39,668 nucleotides of DNA from CAYYIS01 sp964470965 (GTDB lineage: Bacteria; JAAXHH01; JABIQT01), in assembly GCA_964470965.1 (NCBI GenBank), contig CAYYIS010000046.1, forward strand, positions 1 to 39,668. Reading direction: 5' to 3'. The notes below the pieces were generated by a model. It ran no database searches. It had not been told where the DNA came from and saw nothing but the letters and a program-made list of their open reading frames with translations. The position numbers were made by a program, and so were the translations under genes. Positions 26,825 to 35,697 of the stretch are shown here, in pieces; the first letter of the stretch is position 1, and the number at the start of each line of letters is the position of its first letter.

Positions 26825-27235
26825 GTGAATGCGAAACGAATTATAGGTAGTGTTGTTGTTCTGGTCGTTGCCATTGGTTTTTGGTCTGTCAACGGCCAGC
26901 AGGGGCCGCCAGAGGAAAACATGGGTAGGACGGCCGAGGTGCTTACGGGCATTGATCTTGGTTCGGAGATCGACGGTGTGGACGGCCGCAGACTCCGGAT
27001 GCAGCGTATAACGACGGAACCTGGCGGGAAAACCACATTACACAGCCACAAAGACCGCCCTTTCGTTATGCACGTATTGCAGGGGGCGATAACACTGCAC
27101 GCCGAGGATGGCAGTTCTATGGAGTTGAAAGCGGGCGAAAGTTTTTCCGGCGGAAAATCCATCACCCATTGGGCTGAGAACAAGGGCACCGTAGATACAA
27201 TTGTCATCAGTGCGGACATTTTTCCGGGGGATTGA
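26825..27235 (+). CDS. Cupin-domain protein with N-terminal membrane anchor or signal
   Basis: A 136-residue protein from GTG 26825 with AAGGAGG upstream at 26811-26817; the in-frame upstream extension to 26762 overlaps the terminator and is rejected. Residues about 6-20 (IIGSVVVLVVAIGFW) are hydrophobic, so it is secreted or anchored. Residues 60-125 form a cupin barrel: motif 1 PGGKTTLHSHKDRPF with H73 and H75, a glutamate-free spacing, then VLQG; motif 2 around THW, with H115 as the third metal ligand. Similar small cupins are often periplasmic metal-binding proteins of unknown role. It lies between two terminators (26750-26778 and 27293-27330), so it is probably transcribed alone. Confidence 0.78.
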   Translation: MNAKRIIGSVVVLVVAIGFWSVNGQQGPPEENMGRTAEVLTGIDLGSEIDGVDGRRLRMQRITTEPGGKTTLHSHKDRPFVMHVLQGAITLHAEDGSSMELKAGESFSGGKSITHWAENKGTVDTIVISADIFPGD

Positions 27236-27669
27236 TGTAGTCCCCGCCGGGTATTTTGGTGACAGATGCTGACATCACGCAGGCGAAAGAATAAGAATGG
27301 GTTATGTCGACTGCATAACCCATTCTTTTTGGTATCATCATGCTTACGCGAAGTCCGGGTTGTTATTGTGGATGAGACATTACATAAGGCCGAAACCAGA
27401 GGGCGGGCCCGGCCTCCTGAACAGTGGCTTTCCTGGCAATCGTATTCACGTGGGCCGAAATGGGGTTTGTCGCAACCCTCGAAAAAAATTCAAAATAACC
27501 TGCCGAAATCAGCATGACTTCGTTAAGTTGCAGCCGGAGATCCAGAGCCGGTTCCTTCAGGATTGAACCGCTGGAACTTCCCAGTTGTGTTTTCGATTGA
27601 CATCCCGATGCTGCGAGCTTATTATCCCGGCATCCGATCCTTTCCAATTTCTCGTTCGGCGACCCCATC
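27236..27669. other. Intergenic region, about 430 bases, with a terminator
   Basis: The terminator at 27293-27330 is the only certain element. Plus and minus frames between 27266 and 27731 are shadows or debris and lack ribosome binding sites. No clear promoter of the large gene at 27670 was seen. Confidence 0.4.
27293..27330. terminator. Strong rho-independent terminator
   Basis: A perfect 14-base-pair stem (AAGAATGGGTTATG at 27293-27306 and its complement at 27314-27327) with a 7-base loop, ending in a T-run to 27330. It closes the cupin gene on plus. The A-rich left flank may allow it to work weakly on minus as well. Confidence 0.88.
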
Positions 27670-30600
27670 ATGAACGTCCCAGTATGGGAAAAGACCTGGT
27701 TTATCCTAACCTCTCTGGCGCTGATTTTCATTACAACGGCCGCGGGTGCTCAGGAACGTGATACCGGCATATCTTCCGGTCACGGGGCAGCCGGTGCTCC
27801 AGTTCAGGCGGTAGCCGACTCTATCAGCGGGATGCTGCACAAGGATGCTCCGGACACGCTGATCAGGCAACTGGACAAAGTCTTCGAAGGCCGATGGCAG
27901 TTCAAAATCATCGAACAGCGATTCTATGAGGATTTGGTCATTGTCCTGGGTGAATTGAGCGGCGGCGGCGGTACGAGGCAGCAGTACGGTACGGCCGTTC
28001 TGAAACCGGCGGACGCCATAGGCGAAGCCCTCAAGGCGGCGGCGCTGGATGCTTTCATACAGGCAGCGAAACTCTTCGACCTGCGTTCCGACACGACCGC
28101 GGCCGTCAGTCCCGGTTCACGCACGGATTCGGTCCGGCCTGCAACAAACCATACGTCCCTGGTCAATCCAGCCAAAATTGCGGTTCCGACAATCGCCGCG
28201 GTATCATCTCCTAACTCTTCCGTTCCCGAAACATGGTTTGATCCGGCCACCACAAGGTATGTGGGCACCCCCATGGAACCCGAAGTCATCGATACCCGGA
28301 ATATCGATTTTAACCGGTACATGCTGGAGCCCTTTCGGATTAACGCGCCGCCGAAACTCGACGGATTTCTCGACGACCCGATCTGGCGTGAGTCGCCGGT
28401 TGCTGGCGGATTCCGTCAGCGTAATCCGTCGGAGGGGTATCTGGACACCGAGAACACCGAAGTACGGGTTCTCTACGATGAGGAGAACCTGTATTTCGGC
28501 TTCATGTGTTACGACAGATCACCCGGAAAAGTGGTCGCCACCGAAATGCGCCGCGACGAAGTTTCAGATATGAACGACGACGACGTTATCGAAATTTACA
28601 TCGCCCCACTGGGAGAGACCGGCGACACCTACTTCTTCACCACCAATCCCCTGGGCGCCCGCGGTGATATCCTCATGGGCTCCAGCGGAAACAGCTACAA
28701 CACCGACTGGGATGCCACCTGGCAGTGCTATACGAAAAGACATAGCATGGGATGGTCCGTGGAATTTGTTATTCCCTTCAAAGCGTTCCGTTTCGACCCG
28801 GAGGCAAAGCAGGGCTGGGCCATCAACTTCGGGCGGTTCGTTCAGCGAACCCGTGCGGGCGCATTCTGGGTGCCGGTGAGCCGGACGGACGCCGTCGCCA
28901 CCAGAGCCTATGATAAAGGCGGGCGGCTCGTAGGGCTGGACGGGATCAAACCGGGGCGGGCGCTGGAGGTTTTACCCTACTCCGTTATGGGTTCGATCGG
29001 AGATCGCAACGCCCTGCCTACAGGCGAAAAAATGAACTTCGGGATGCGCCGGAATGCGGGTCTGGATCTGAAATGGGGTATGACACCGAACATCACGGCG
29101 GATATAACCGCGAACCCGGACTTCGCCCAGATCGAGGCGGACCGTGAGGTCGTCAACCTCAGCCGATTCGAGTTCCGCTTCGACGAGAGACGCCCCTTTT
29201 TCCTGGAAGGAGTGACCATTTTTGAATTCGGTGACAGTTTCTTTTCTCCGCTACCGATCTTCTTCAGCCGCCGCATAGGCACGCAGTTGTTCGACGGATC
29301 CACGGTGCAGATCCTGCACGGTGAAAAAATTTCCGGCAAAACGGGCGGGACCAGCTTCGGAATGTTGAACGTGCACACCCGGGAGACGCCCTGGGTGTTG
29401 ACAGAATCCAGTATGACCACGGTATCGGATACCACGGAAACAGGCGGCGGAGTACAGGTTAGCCAGCGGGACACGCTTTCCGTGTCTCGTTTTCCGTTTA
29501 CTGAACCTGAGACCAACTGGAATGTATTTCGCCTGAGGCAAAATCTTTTCAGCCGTTCCACCCTGGGCGTGATCGGCCTTATGAAAGAACCGGAGGATAC
29601 GCCGGACGGCAAAACAGACCTGCCCGGCTTACAGCTGTCCGATACGCAATACAACCGGGTAGTCGGCGGTGATCTGAGGCTGCAGTTCAACAGTACGGAA
29701 CATCTTTTCAACGTGCTCGTGGCCCGAAGCTGGCTCCACGAGGCAGAATTACGCCGGCGGGTACTGGCAGATAACGACAGCACGCTTCTAGATCAAAACG
29801 CGCTGGCATGGGCCGGCGCCATTACCCACTCGTGGCGGACATCCTGGATCAACACGACGTCTTCTTACACCGATATCCGCGGTGGATTTTTTTCAGATAT
29901 GGGTTTTATCCCGCGACGGGACATCCGGCAGGGGCAATCCGCACTGGGCATGAACCTCCTGGTGCGCAAATGGGGCATCAGGAGTATCGGCTCGTCCGCC
30001 AGGGGTAGAGGGAGTCTAATCAGCGGAAGGTGGATCACCAACCATCGGGGCGGCTTTTTCGACAGGGGACAGGTGGAGTCCTGGATCATCGCGGCAAAGC
30101 CCGGTATCGAATTCGAAAACGGGATGAATCTCCGTTTCGGCTGGGAGCGGAATTTCGACCGGATCAGCCAGCTGACCACGATTGCCGGGGTTGATTTTCC
30201 CTCCGGAGGGTATACGTTCGATTCCTATACAGCCGAGATATCCACGGACAAGGGTAAGCCAATTTCCATTGAAGGGGCATACACGCAGGGCGAATTCTAC
30301 GATGGAGCCAGGCGTACCATCGAGGCCGAAACTACGTGGAAACCCGCAAGCCGCGTGCGGATCGGTGTGGACCTGACTTACAACCGGCTGGAAAGACCGC
30401 AGACAGAGGAACAGTCCTGGTTCGACGAACGGTGGATACCGAGGTTCCGGTTTAACTTTTCATTTTCACCGGATATGTTCATCAGTCTGTTCGCGCAGAT
30501 GAACACCAGACGGACGGCGCCGGGTGACGAATTGAACATCAATGCGCTGGTGAGCAACTTCCTCTTCGCGTACACCATGCCGCAGGGACACACTTTCTTC

Positions 30601-30711
30601 CTGGCGTACAACCAGCTTACCGACGACGCATTCAATCTGCGCGGCCAACGTGCCCTGCGCCCTGCCTCCCAGGCTGTTGTGGCGAAATTTTCCTATCTGT
30701 TAAACCTCTGA
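27670..30711 (+). CDS. DUF5916 outer-membrane protein with CBM9-like domain
   Basis: A 1013-residue envelope protein. Residues 1-28 are a signal peptide (ITTAAGA, then Q). Residues about 30-215 are a low-complexity linker-like part of no recognised family. Residues about 225-400 match the family 9 carbohydrate-binding fold: PPKLDGFLDDPIWRESP, VRVLYDEENLYFGF and DDDVIEIYI. From about 400 to the end it is a DUF5916 domain (FDERRPFFLEG near 502), made of many amphipathic strands ending in an aromatic-rich tail (YLLNL) like an outer-membrane beta barrel. The family is thought to handle oligosaccharides at the outer membrane, but its role is not proven. Start ATG 27670 lacks a good ribosome binding site. 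It is probably monocistronic. Confidence 0.88.
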   Translation: MNVPVWEKTWFILTSLALIFITTAAGAQERDTGISSGHGAAGAPVQAVADSISGMLHKDAPDTLIRQLDKVFEGRWQFKIIEQRFYEDLVIVLGELSGGGGTRQQYGTAVLKPADAIGEALKAAALDAFIQAAKLFDLRSDTTAAVSPGSRTDSVRPATNHTSLVNPAKIAVPTIAAVSSPNSSVPETWFDPATTRYVGTPMEPEVIDTRNIDFNRYMLEPFRINAPPKLDGFLDDPIWRESPVAGGFRQRNPSEGYLDTENTEVRVLYDEENLYFGFMCYDRSPGKVVATEMRRDEVSDMNDDDVIEIYIAPLGETGDTYFFTTNPLGARGDILMGSSGNSYNTDWDATWQCYTKRHSMGWSVEFVIPFKAFRFDPEAKQGWAINFGRFVQRTRAGAFWVPVSRTDAVATRAYDKGGRLVGLDGIKPGRALEVLPYSVMGSIGDRNALPTGEKMNFGMRRNAGLDLKWGMTPNITADITANPDFAQIEADREVVNLSRFEFRFDERRPFFLEGVTIFEFGDSFFSPLPIFFSRRIGTQLFDGSTVQILHGEKISGKTGGTSFGMLNVHTRETPWVLTESSMTTVSDTTETGGGVQVSQRDTLSVSRFPFTEPETNWNVFRLRQNLFSRSTLGVIGLMKEPEDTPDGKTDLPGLQLSDTQYNRVVGGDLRLQFNSTEHLFNVLVARSWLHEAELRRRVLADNDSTLLDQNALAWAGAITHSWRTSWINTTSSYTDIRGGFFSDMGFIPRRDIRQGQSALGMNLLVRKWGIRSIGSSARGRGSLISGRWITNHRGGFFDRGQVESWIIAAKPGIEFENGMNLRFGWERNFDRISQLTTIAGVDFPSGGYTFDSYTAEISTDKGKPISIEGAYTQGEFYDGARRTIEAETTWKPASRVRIGVDLTYNRLERPQTEEQSWFDERWIPRFRFNFSFSPDMFISLFAQMNTRRTAPGDELNINALVSNFLFAYTMPQGHTFFLAYNQLTDDAFNLRGQRALRPASQAVVAKFSYLLNL

Positions 30712-31024
30712 CAGCCAGCAATGCAGATTCCCACCATAGCGACAATTGCGCCTCGCGAACACGTGCTCCGGAACAAGAAAACGTATCTGTCCGCCCTAAC
30801 CCAACGTTGCGCGGCGGCATGCGCAGGTATTTAATTACTGGATCGGTTGAGGCGCATCACGTGGGCTCTGCTCCCAAACACCCGCCAGAGCCATATGCCT
30901 GCGGTCATTCCCGGCAAAGCGACAGGACCCCCACCGAAACCAGTGATGCCACCCGGATTTTTTGGGAGCATGCCATCCTGAGTGCTACCCAATCAAGCCG
31001 TGCTCCAGATATTGCCCGGCTTCA
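30712..31024. other. Convergent intergenic region, about 310 bases
   Basis: Lies between the ends of the DUF5916 gene (plus) and the alcohol dehydrogenase gene (minus). Several short open frames occur but none has a ribosome binding site or motif. No convincing terminator hairpin was found. Confidence 0.35.
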
Positions 31025-32068
31025 CTAACAGGGGCCGTTCGGATGTATGATGACTTTGTTCCGTTCTGGCGACCCCATGACATCGATGGCTTCGTGAATA
31101 TCCGTCAGGGCAAAGCGGTGGGAAACCACCTGTTCCGGATCGAGCACTCCCCTTGCGATTAATCTGATGGCTTTCTCCATGGCCTCGGGATTGGTCCCGA
31201 AACTGGCGTCCATCCTTGCTTCGAGAAAGTGTGCCAGGCCGCCATCCAGCTCAAATGTTTCCGGAGTCGTGATACCGAAAACGTTCCATCGTGTGCCACG
31301 ACGGAGTAAACGGACCATCAGGCGTACAGCCTCTATGGGGCCTGCCGCTTCAACCACAAGGTCCGGACCTTCAGGGAGGATATTGTACACCGTCTCATAC
31401 GGATCCTGGTCTTCGGGGTTAATGACGTGGGTGGCCCCCAGGCGCTTTGCGGTGTCTAATGCATAGGGACTGTGGTCTATTGAGATGAGCCGACCCGCCC
31501 CTGCCGCTTTTGCCATTAACAGGCAGTACATCCCGATACCGCCAGTGCCTATCACGACGACGTCGTCGCCCACCTGCATCTCGGAATGACGTATGATCCC
31601 TTTCCATGCTCCGCTTACCGGTTCGGATTGGCAGGCCGCATCGAAGCTGACATTCGGCGGCTTGAGGTATACCGTATTGGCTTCCGTGAGCATGAATTCG
31701 GCGAAACTGCCGGGCCGGACATCATCGGGGCCGTCGCCGCCGGTGGTGTACGCGTGATCACAATAATGAGTAAATCCGGTGCGACAGAACCGGCAGATGC
31801 CGCAGAAACCGCTGGGTTGAACAATCACCGCGTCACCTGGTTTGACATGGGATACATTCCGGCCTATGGCGGCGACAACACCGGCCGGTTCATGACCGGG
31901 AACGAGCGGGAACGAAACGTTTCGGCGAATGCCCTTTATCGCTTTATAATCCGTGGCACAGAATCCGCACGCCATGATCTTGATCAGCACGTCGCCCGGG
32001 CCCGGATCGGGAACGGGTATGTCCTCGAGAACCAGGTCGTTAAAGTCTCTCAAAACAGCACTCAACAT
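31025..32068 (-). CDS. Zinc-dependent alcohol dehydrogenase family protein
   Basis: A 347-residue medium-chain dehydrogenase/reductase. ATG 32068 is chosen over the upstream TTG 32092 because MLSAVLRDFNDLVLEDIPVP is the usual beginning. Catalytic zinc ligands: C34 (ACGFCATD), H59-E60 (PGHEPAG) and the region of SEPVSGAW. Structural zinc ligands: C89, C92, C95 and C103 (GFCGICRFC and HYC). The NAD(P) motif is GTGGIGMY near 170, followed by the acidic D of ISIDHS, which favours NAD. The end VIIHPNG is typical. It oxidises an alcohol or sugar alcohol (sorbitol- or threonine-dehydrogenase-like). Its neighbours are the outer-membrane DUF5916 protein on one side and the PhyH cassette on the other. 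Confidence 0.92.
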   Translation of the reverse strand: MLSAVLRDFNDLVLEDIPVPDPGPGDVLIKIMACGFCATDYKAIKGIRRNVSFPLVPGHEPAGVVAAIGRNVSHVKPGDAVIVQPSGFCGICRFCRTGFTHYCDHAYTTGGDGPDDVRPGSFAEFMLTEANTVYLKPPNVSFDAACQSEPVSGAWKGIIRHSEMQVGDDVVVIGTGGIGMYCLLMAKAAGAGRLISIDHSPYALDTAKRLGATHVINPEDQDPYETVYNILPEGPDLVVEAAGPIEAVRLMVRLLRRGTRWNVFGITTPETFELDGGLAHFLEARMDASFGTNPEAMEKAIRLIARGVLDPEQVVSHRFALTDIHEAIDVMGSPERNKVIIHPNGPC

Positions 32069-32395
32069 AATTTTATCCGAATTGGGGGTCAAACTGCGGT
32101 CACTGGGCGTATCCCGGCCACAATGCCCTTCTCTTTGAACCGATTATTTTCCCGTGCGTCCCAGTGTCATCGATGAAAAGCTGAAGCAGACACTACCATG
32201 AACGGGGTCTTCCGTCAAGTACAATGCGCCACGCGCGGCGTTATGGCTGGAAACCCGCAAATCAGAGAGGGTTTCTAAAGATGAAAACGACTTGGGGAGT
32301 GTTGAGTGCAGATGTGCTTGACAAACCAAAATTTTGAATTATCGTAGAGCCAACTTGTTTTTTTATATTTAATACATCCAGGGAGACGGCGTTTT
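32069..32395. other. Divergent intergenic region, about 330 bases
   Basis: Carries promoters for the alcohol dehydrogenase (minus) and the PhyH cassette (plus). A candidate plus promoter lies at 32318-32345. GGGAGA at 32381-32386 is the ribosome binding site for the small protein at 32396. The minus frame 32144-32329 is not supported. Confidence 0.4.
32318..32345 (+). promoter_or_regulatory. Candidate promoter of the small protein-PhyH cassette
   Basis: TTGACA (perfect -35) at 32318-32323, 16-base spacer, TATCGT at 32340-32345 (4 of 6 to the -10 consensus). The start codon of the small protein is 51 bases downstream. Confidence 0.4.
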
Positions 32396-32683
32396 ATGGC
32401 GCAGGTTCAAGACATACTCGTATTGTATCAAACGAGTCCGGCACTCGACGTGACGCCGGTTGCGTGGGCACGATATGAAGCTTCCAAGGGAACGGGTATA
32501 GAGGATTTGATAGAAGAGGACACGCCTCCATATACAAACGCCCTGGCCGCCATGCGGGATGGATGGCGGGTTATACAAATGAGCGAATATAAACACAGGA
32601 CAGAAGAAGACGGTTATGAATTAGGACCATTTCCCTATCAAACGGTTTTGTCACGATTCAGTGAGATGCAACCAGAAAAATAG
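32396..32683 (+). CDS. Conserved small protein of a PhyH cassette
   Basis: A 95-residue protein with ATG 32396 and GGGAGA at 32381-32386. It is a shorter relative of the protein at 38462-38860: the shared centre is PYTNALAAMRDGWRVI here and PYETVHAAIVDGWRVI there, followed by a similar C-terminal pattern ending in YELGPFPYQTVLSRF. No enzyme motif, signal peptide or membrane helix is visible; it is a compact mixed alpha/beta cytoplasmic protein. Its stop lies 12 bases before the ATG of a PhyH gene, in the same order as the second cassette. This supports a functional link to the dioxygenase, for example as a partner, scaffold or regulator. I do not recognise the family. Confidence 0.7.
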   Translation: MAQVQDILVLYQTSPALDVTPVAWARYEASKGTGIEDLIEEDTPPYTNALAAMRDGWRVIQMSEYKHRTEEDGYELGPFPYQTVLSRFSEMQPEK

Positions 32684-32695
32684 AGGATTTAACCG

Positions 32696-33511
32696 ATGGA
32701 ACATCTGATTTCGTCTAAGGATATGGCGCGTTTCGTAGCATCAGGATACTTGAAGTACGAGGATATGGTACCCGAAGACCTGAGAAATGCCTGCAGGAAA
32801 GAGATGGAAGACTTCGGTGGATATCTCGCGGTCGGCACCCCTTTTGAGGAGACATGGCCAAAGGATACGGCCCTCGGTGAAGCCTTTCGACTGCCGAAGG
32901 TCAAAGGATTGATTCACTCGCTGGTCGGGCCCGCCCCCCTCTACGATCACCACGCGGCCCATCTCGTCAAGGCCCACACTACCCGTGGCCCGGATATGCA
33001 CCAGGATTCAGTGATCGATTTCCGCCACAATTATTTCGATATTCAACTCTCGTTTTTCCCCGTTGACACTCCGGATGAAATGGGCGGTACGTTTCTCGTG
33101 CCGGGTTCCCATTTTCGGAATGTGAGAACGGGTGAGATTCGTGGTTACCAGCATGTAGTGGGTAAAATATGGGCGACCTGTCCGGCGGGTACCATTTACG
33201 TGTGGAACACCCGGGTGTGGCACGGAGCACGGAGCAACCGTACGGATCTGGATCGGTACATGTTTAAGCTTCGTCTCAATCCGTCCCAACCTCAGATCCG
33301 ACATTTTGACACGTCGGACATCGACGATCCGGAGATCGGCCGCATTCTGTCCACGCACCATGGATGGGAAGGAGACGACCAGCGCTACGAACTCATGAAG
33401 CGGGTGGAGCTGTGGCGTTACGTATCCGACCAACCGGATTACGACGTGGGTGAGCGATTCCTGCGCAGACGCGAATATCAACCCCAGATTCAGGCGGTCG
33501 GCTCTAACTAA
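32696..33511 (+). CDS. Phytanoyl-CoA dioxygenase family protein (cassette copy 1)
   Basis: A 271-residue PhyH-family oxygenase. GAGGA at 32683-32687 precedes ATG 32696. Ligands: H102-Q-D104 (PDMHQDSV), the VPGSHFRN stretch near 135-142, distal H176 (RVWHGARSNRT) and R187. It is a close relative of the PhyH at 38853, sharing HQD, GSHFRN/GTHFRN, WH followed by RSNRTD or TLNRSD, and RYMxK. It follows the small protein at 32396 by 12 bases and will be co-translated or at least co-transcribed with it. It has no signal peptide. It is followed by a candidate terminator at 33566-33602. Confidence 0.92.
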   Translation: MEHLISSKDMARFVASGYLKYEDMVPEDLRNACRKEMEDFGGYLAVGTPFEETWPKDTALGEAFRLPKVKGLIHSLVGPAPLYDHHAAHLVKAHTTRGPDMHQDSVIDFRHNYFDIQLSFFPVDTPDEMGGTFLVPGSHFRNVRTGEIRGYQHVVGKIWATCPAGTIYVWNTRVWHGARSNRTDLDRYMFKLRLNPSQPQIRHFDTSDIDDPEIGRILSTHHGWEGDDQRYELMKRVELWRYVSDQPDYDVGERFLRRREYQPQIQAVGSN

Positions 33512-33565
33512 GCGATTTCTCTCAATACCGACCTGATAAATCACTTTGAGTCTAGAACCATGCTG

Positions 33566-33602
33566 AACAGGGGATTGCACCGTCAACGAACCCCCGTTTT
33601 TT
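33566..33602 (+). terminator. Candidate rho-independent terminator
   Basis: A G-rich left arm (AACAGGGGATT, 33566-33576) pairs imperfectly with AACCCCCGTT (33589-33598), followed by a run of T to 33602. It lies between two PhyH genes. Imperfect pairing lowers confidence. Confidence 0.5.
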
Positions 33603-33625
33603 CGGATTGACAGAAGCCTAACGTC

Positions 33626-34486
33626 ATGGACAGCGGTACAGTCATACAGCAGTTTGACACGGATGGGTATGTAGTACTCAAGCATTTTTTCCCGCCGTCT
33701 CTGGTCTCTGGCATGAAACAGGGGGCTTCCCGTATCGTGGACAAACTGGCACGGCGACGGCTCCAGACAGATAGAACTTCTGAAGCGTTTGAAAATGAGC
33801 CGCTGGAATCACGCTTCATAAAAATCTATGAAGAGAATCAGAACACCGCCCCTACGGAGTTCTCCAACGAATTGCATACGGATGATTTCTTCGATGTGCT
33901 GTTTTATCCACCGCTGCTAAATCTGGCAGAGGCGGTACTTGGACACGAAATTCGTATAGCACCCGGTTACTTTTTACGGCCGAAAGCCTTTTCGGACGAT
34001 CGTTTCCGAAGCATGTGGCATCAGGATGCTGCATACCTGTTCCTGGGTAACCGGTGCTTCAAACGAACCGATTTCGACAGAATTCGTACTATGAATGTCT
34101 GGACACCGATCGTACCGGTAAACCGACAAAACGGTTGTATGCAATTCATCCCCGGTACCCACCGGAACGGAATGGCGGACCATATACCCCAGCCACCACA
34201 CAACTATCTTCAAATCGATCACAAGGTATTGGATCCGGTCCTTCAATCGGGACCGGTGGTGGATGTCGCACTGGATCCGGGAGATGCGGTGCTGTTTAAC
34301 ACCCTGTTATTCCATCAAGGGCAGGACAATCGTTCCGGCAAGGTACGCTGGAGCATCGACTTTCGTTACCAGGATGCCAGGCAACCCACCCTGATCGACC
34401 TGCAGGGGCATCTCGTGCGAAGCCGAACCCATCCCGGGCATACCGTCCGGACGCATGGGCAGTGGCGCAACTTGTCCATGACGTAA
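33626..34486 (+). CDS. Phytanoyl-CoA dioxygenase family protein
   Basis: A 286-residue PhyH-family oxygenase of a third subtype. Ligands: H132-Q-D134 (MWHQDAAY), IPGTHRNG near 175-182, distal H230 (LLFHQGQDN) and R241 (KVRWSIDFRY). It has a longer N-terminal part before the core than other members. The C-terminus is basic with several histidines. No ribosome binding site stands out before ATG 33626, but the start fits the family's N-terminal helix (VIQQFDTDGYVVLKHFF). The next gene, an amidohydrolase, begins 53 bases after its stop, on the same strand, suggesting a shared transcript. Substrate unknown. Confidence 0.9.
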   Translation: MDSGTVIQQFDTDGYVVLKHFFPPSLVSGMKQGASRIVDKLARRRLQTDRTSEAFENEPLESRFIKIYEENQNTAPTEFSNELHTDDFFDVLFYPPLLNLAEAVLGHEIRIAPGYFLRPKAFSDDRFRSMWHQDAAYLFLGNRCFKRTDFDRIRTMNVWTPIVPVNRQNGCMQFIPGTHRNGMADHIPQPPHNYLQIDHKVLDPVLQSGPVVDVALDPGDAVLFNTLLFHQGQDNRSGKVRWSIDFRYQDARQPTLIDLQGHLVRSRTHPGHTVRTHGQWRNLSMT

Positions 34487-34539
34487 ACACACGGTACGCA
34501 GGAAAAAAAACTGGATCCCGGCACAAATGGATTTATAGT

Positions 34540-35376
34540 ATGAATTTTCAACCGATCGTGGATGCACACATACATGTCTGGACCGATGATTTCACCCGGT
34601 ACCCCCTGGCCCCTTCGGTCCGGGAAGGGGACCTCTGGCATCCCACTTTCACGCCCGAAGAATACTTCAGTTACAGCCGGGCAGTCGGGGAGGTACGCAT
34701 AAATCTGGTCCAGATGATCTGGTACGGTTACGACCACAGCTACATTCTCGATCTAATCGCCGGCGATCCGGAAAGGTATGCCGGCACCGGAATGATCAGT
34801 CTCGAAGATCCTGAACCGGGCGGCACCATGGTGGAGTTATCAAAACGAGGATGTTATGCCTTTCGGGAACCGCCCTCCGAACTTGAGCATCCTGCTTATG
34901 AAAAAATATTCGGAACGGGCGCCGCACATAATCTCGCGCTCAGCTTCAATATGAACGTTGATCTGCTGCCCGGCCTGGACCGGCTGTGTACCAGATTCCC
35001 TGACACACCGGTCATCCTTGACCATGTTTGTCACGTGGGCATTCGGGACGCCAGCTACAGTAATGATGACCTTGATACGCTATTGCGCTTTGCCAGACAC
35101 GAGAACGTAATGGTGAAAATCGGTCCGCTTCAGGCTCTTTGCTCCCGACGTGCCCCCTATCTCGACACACTACCGTTGATCCAACGGGTAGTCGAAGCCT
35201 ACGGAGCCCATCGATGTATGTGGGAATCCGACAGTGGGGGGCCGATTGAGATGGAAGACCCGTTGACCGACTACCCGGCGGCCATAGCGGCTATCCGTGA
35301 TCACGCCGGATTCCTCAGCCCATCAGAAAAAGATGACCTCCTGGGTGGTACGGCCATGCGCTTTTTCTTCCGGTAA
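34540..35376 (+). CDS. Amidohydrolase family 2 (TIM-barrel metal-dependent hydrolase)
   Basis: About 278 residues from ATG 34540, where the family begins (IVDAHIHVW); a longer frame from 34462 overlaps the previous gene and is not supported. The H-x-H motif of the metal site (DAHIHVW, H10 and H12) is present, and a central histidine occurs in ILDHVCHVG near residue 170. The C-terminal stretch CMWESDSGGP carries the Asp of the barrel end. Such enzymes cleave or decarboxylate small aromatic or lactone substrates, or act on 2-pyrone-like dicarboxylates. There is no signal peptide. Position next to a PhyH gene suggests they serve one catabolic route, which is inference. Confidence 0.88.
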   Translation: MNFQPIVDAHIHVWTDDFTRYPLAPSVREGDLWHPTFTPEEYFSYSRAVGEVRINLVQMIWYGYDHSYILDLIAGDPERYAGTGMISLEDPEPGGTMVELSKRGCYAFREPPSELEHPAYEKIFGTGAAHNLALSFNMNVDLLPGLDRLCTRFPDTPVILDHVCHVGIRDASYSNDDLDTLLRFARHENVMVKIGPLQALCSRRAPYLDTLPLIQRVVEAYGAHRCMWESDSGGPIEMEDPLTDYPAAIAAIRDHAGFLSPSEKDDLLGGTAMRFFFR

Positions 35377-35697
35377 CTCCGGAGAGGGTCCGTGACCGGC
35401 CGGCGGGTTTTCCCAAACAGTTTTTCAGGGCCGTTGTAACGCCTTCACCAACTGTCATATTTGAAGGAGACGCCCATCAGCACTCAGCATCAGGTAGCAG
35501 AAACCACCGGAAACTTCCTGGTAGAGGACATTCCGCCATGTCAATCCATTCCGTTAGCAGTGTTTGCTTAACCTTTAATTTTTCGGCCTTCGGCATTTGG
35601 CCAATTTTGACTGTATGCTTCCGGTCCATCCCCGCTAGACGATTCCTGTCAATGCGGAAATCTTCTTCGGGACCCTATTATATTTAGGAGCTTGACC
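35377..35697. other. Intergenic region, about 320 bases
   Basis: No supported gene. The stretch begins with GC-rich, self-complementary sequence near 35400 that has no clear T-run, so no terminator is called. AGGAG at 35686-35690 is the ribosome binding site of the next PhyH gene. Confidence 0.35.
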
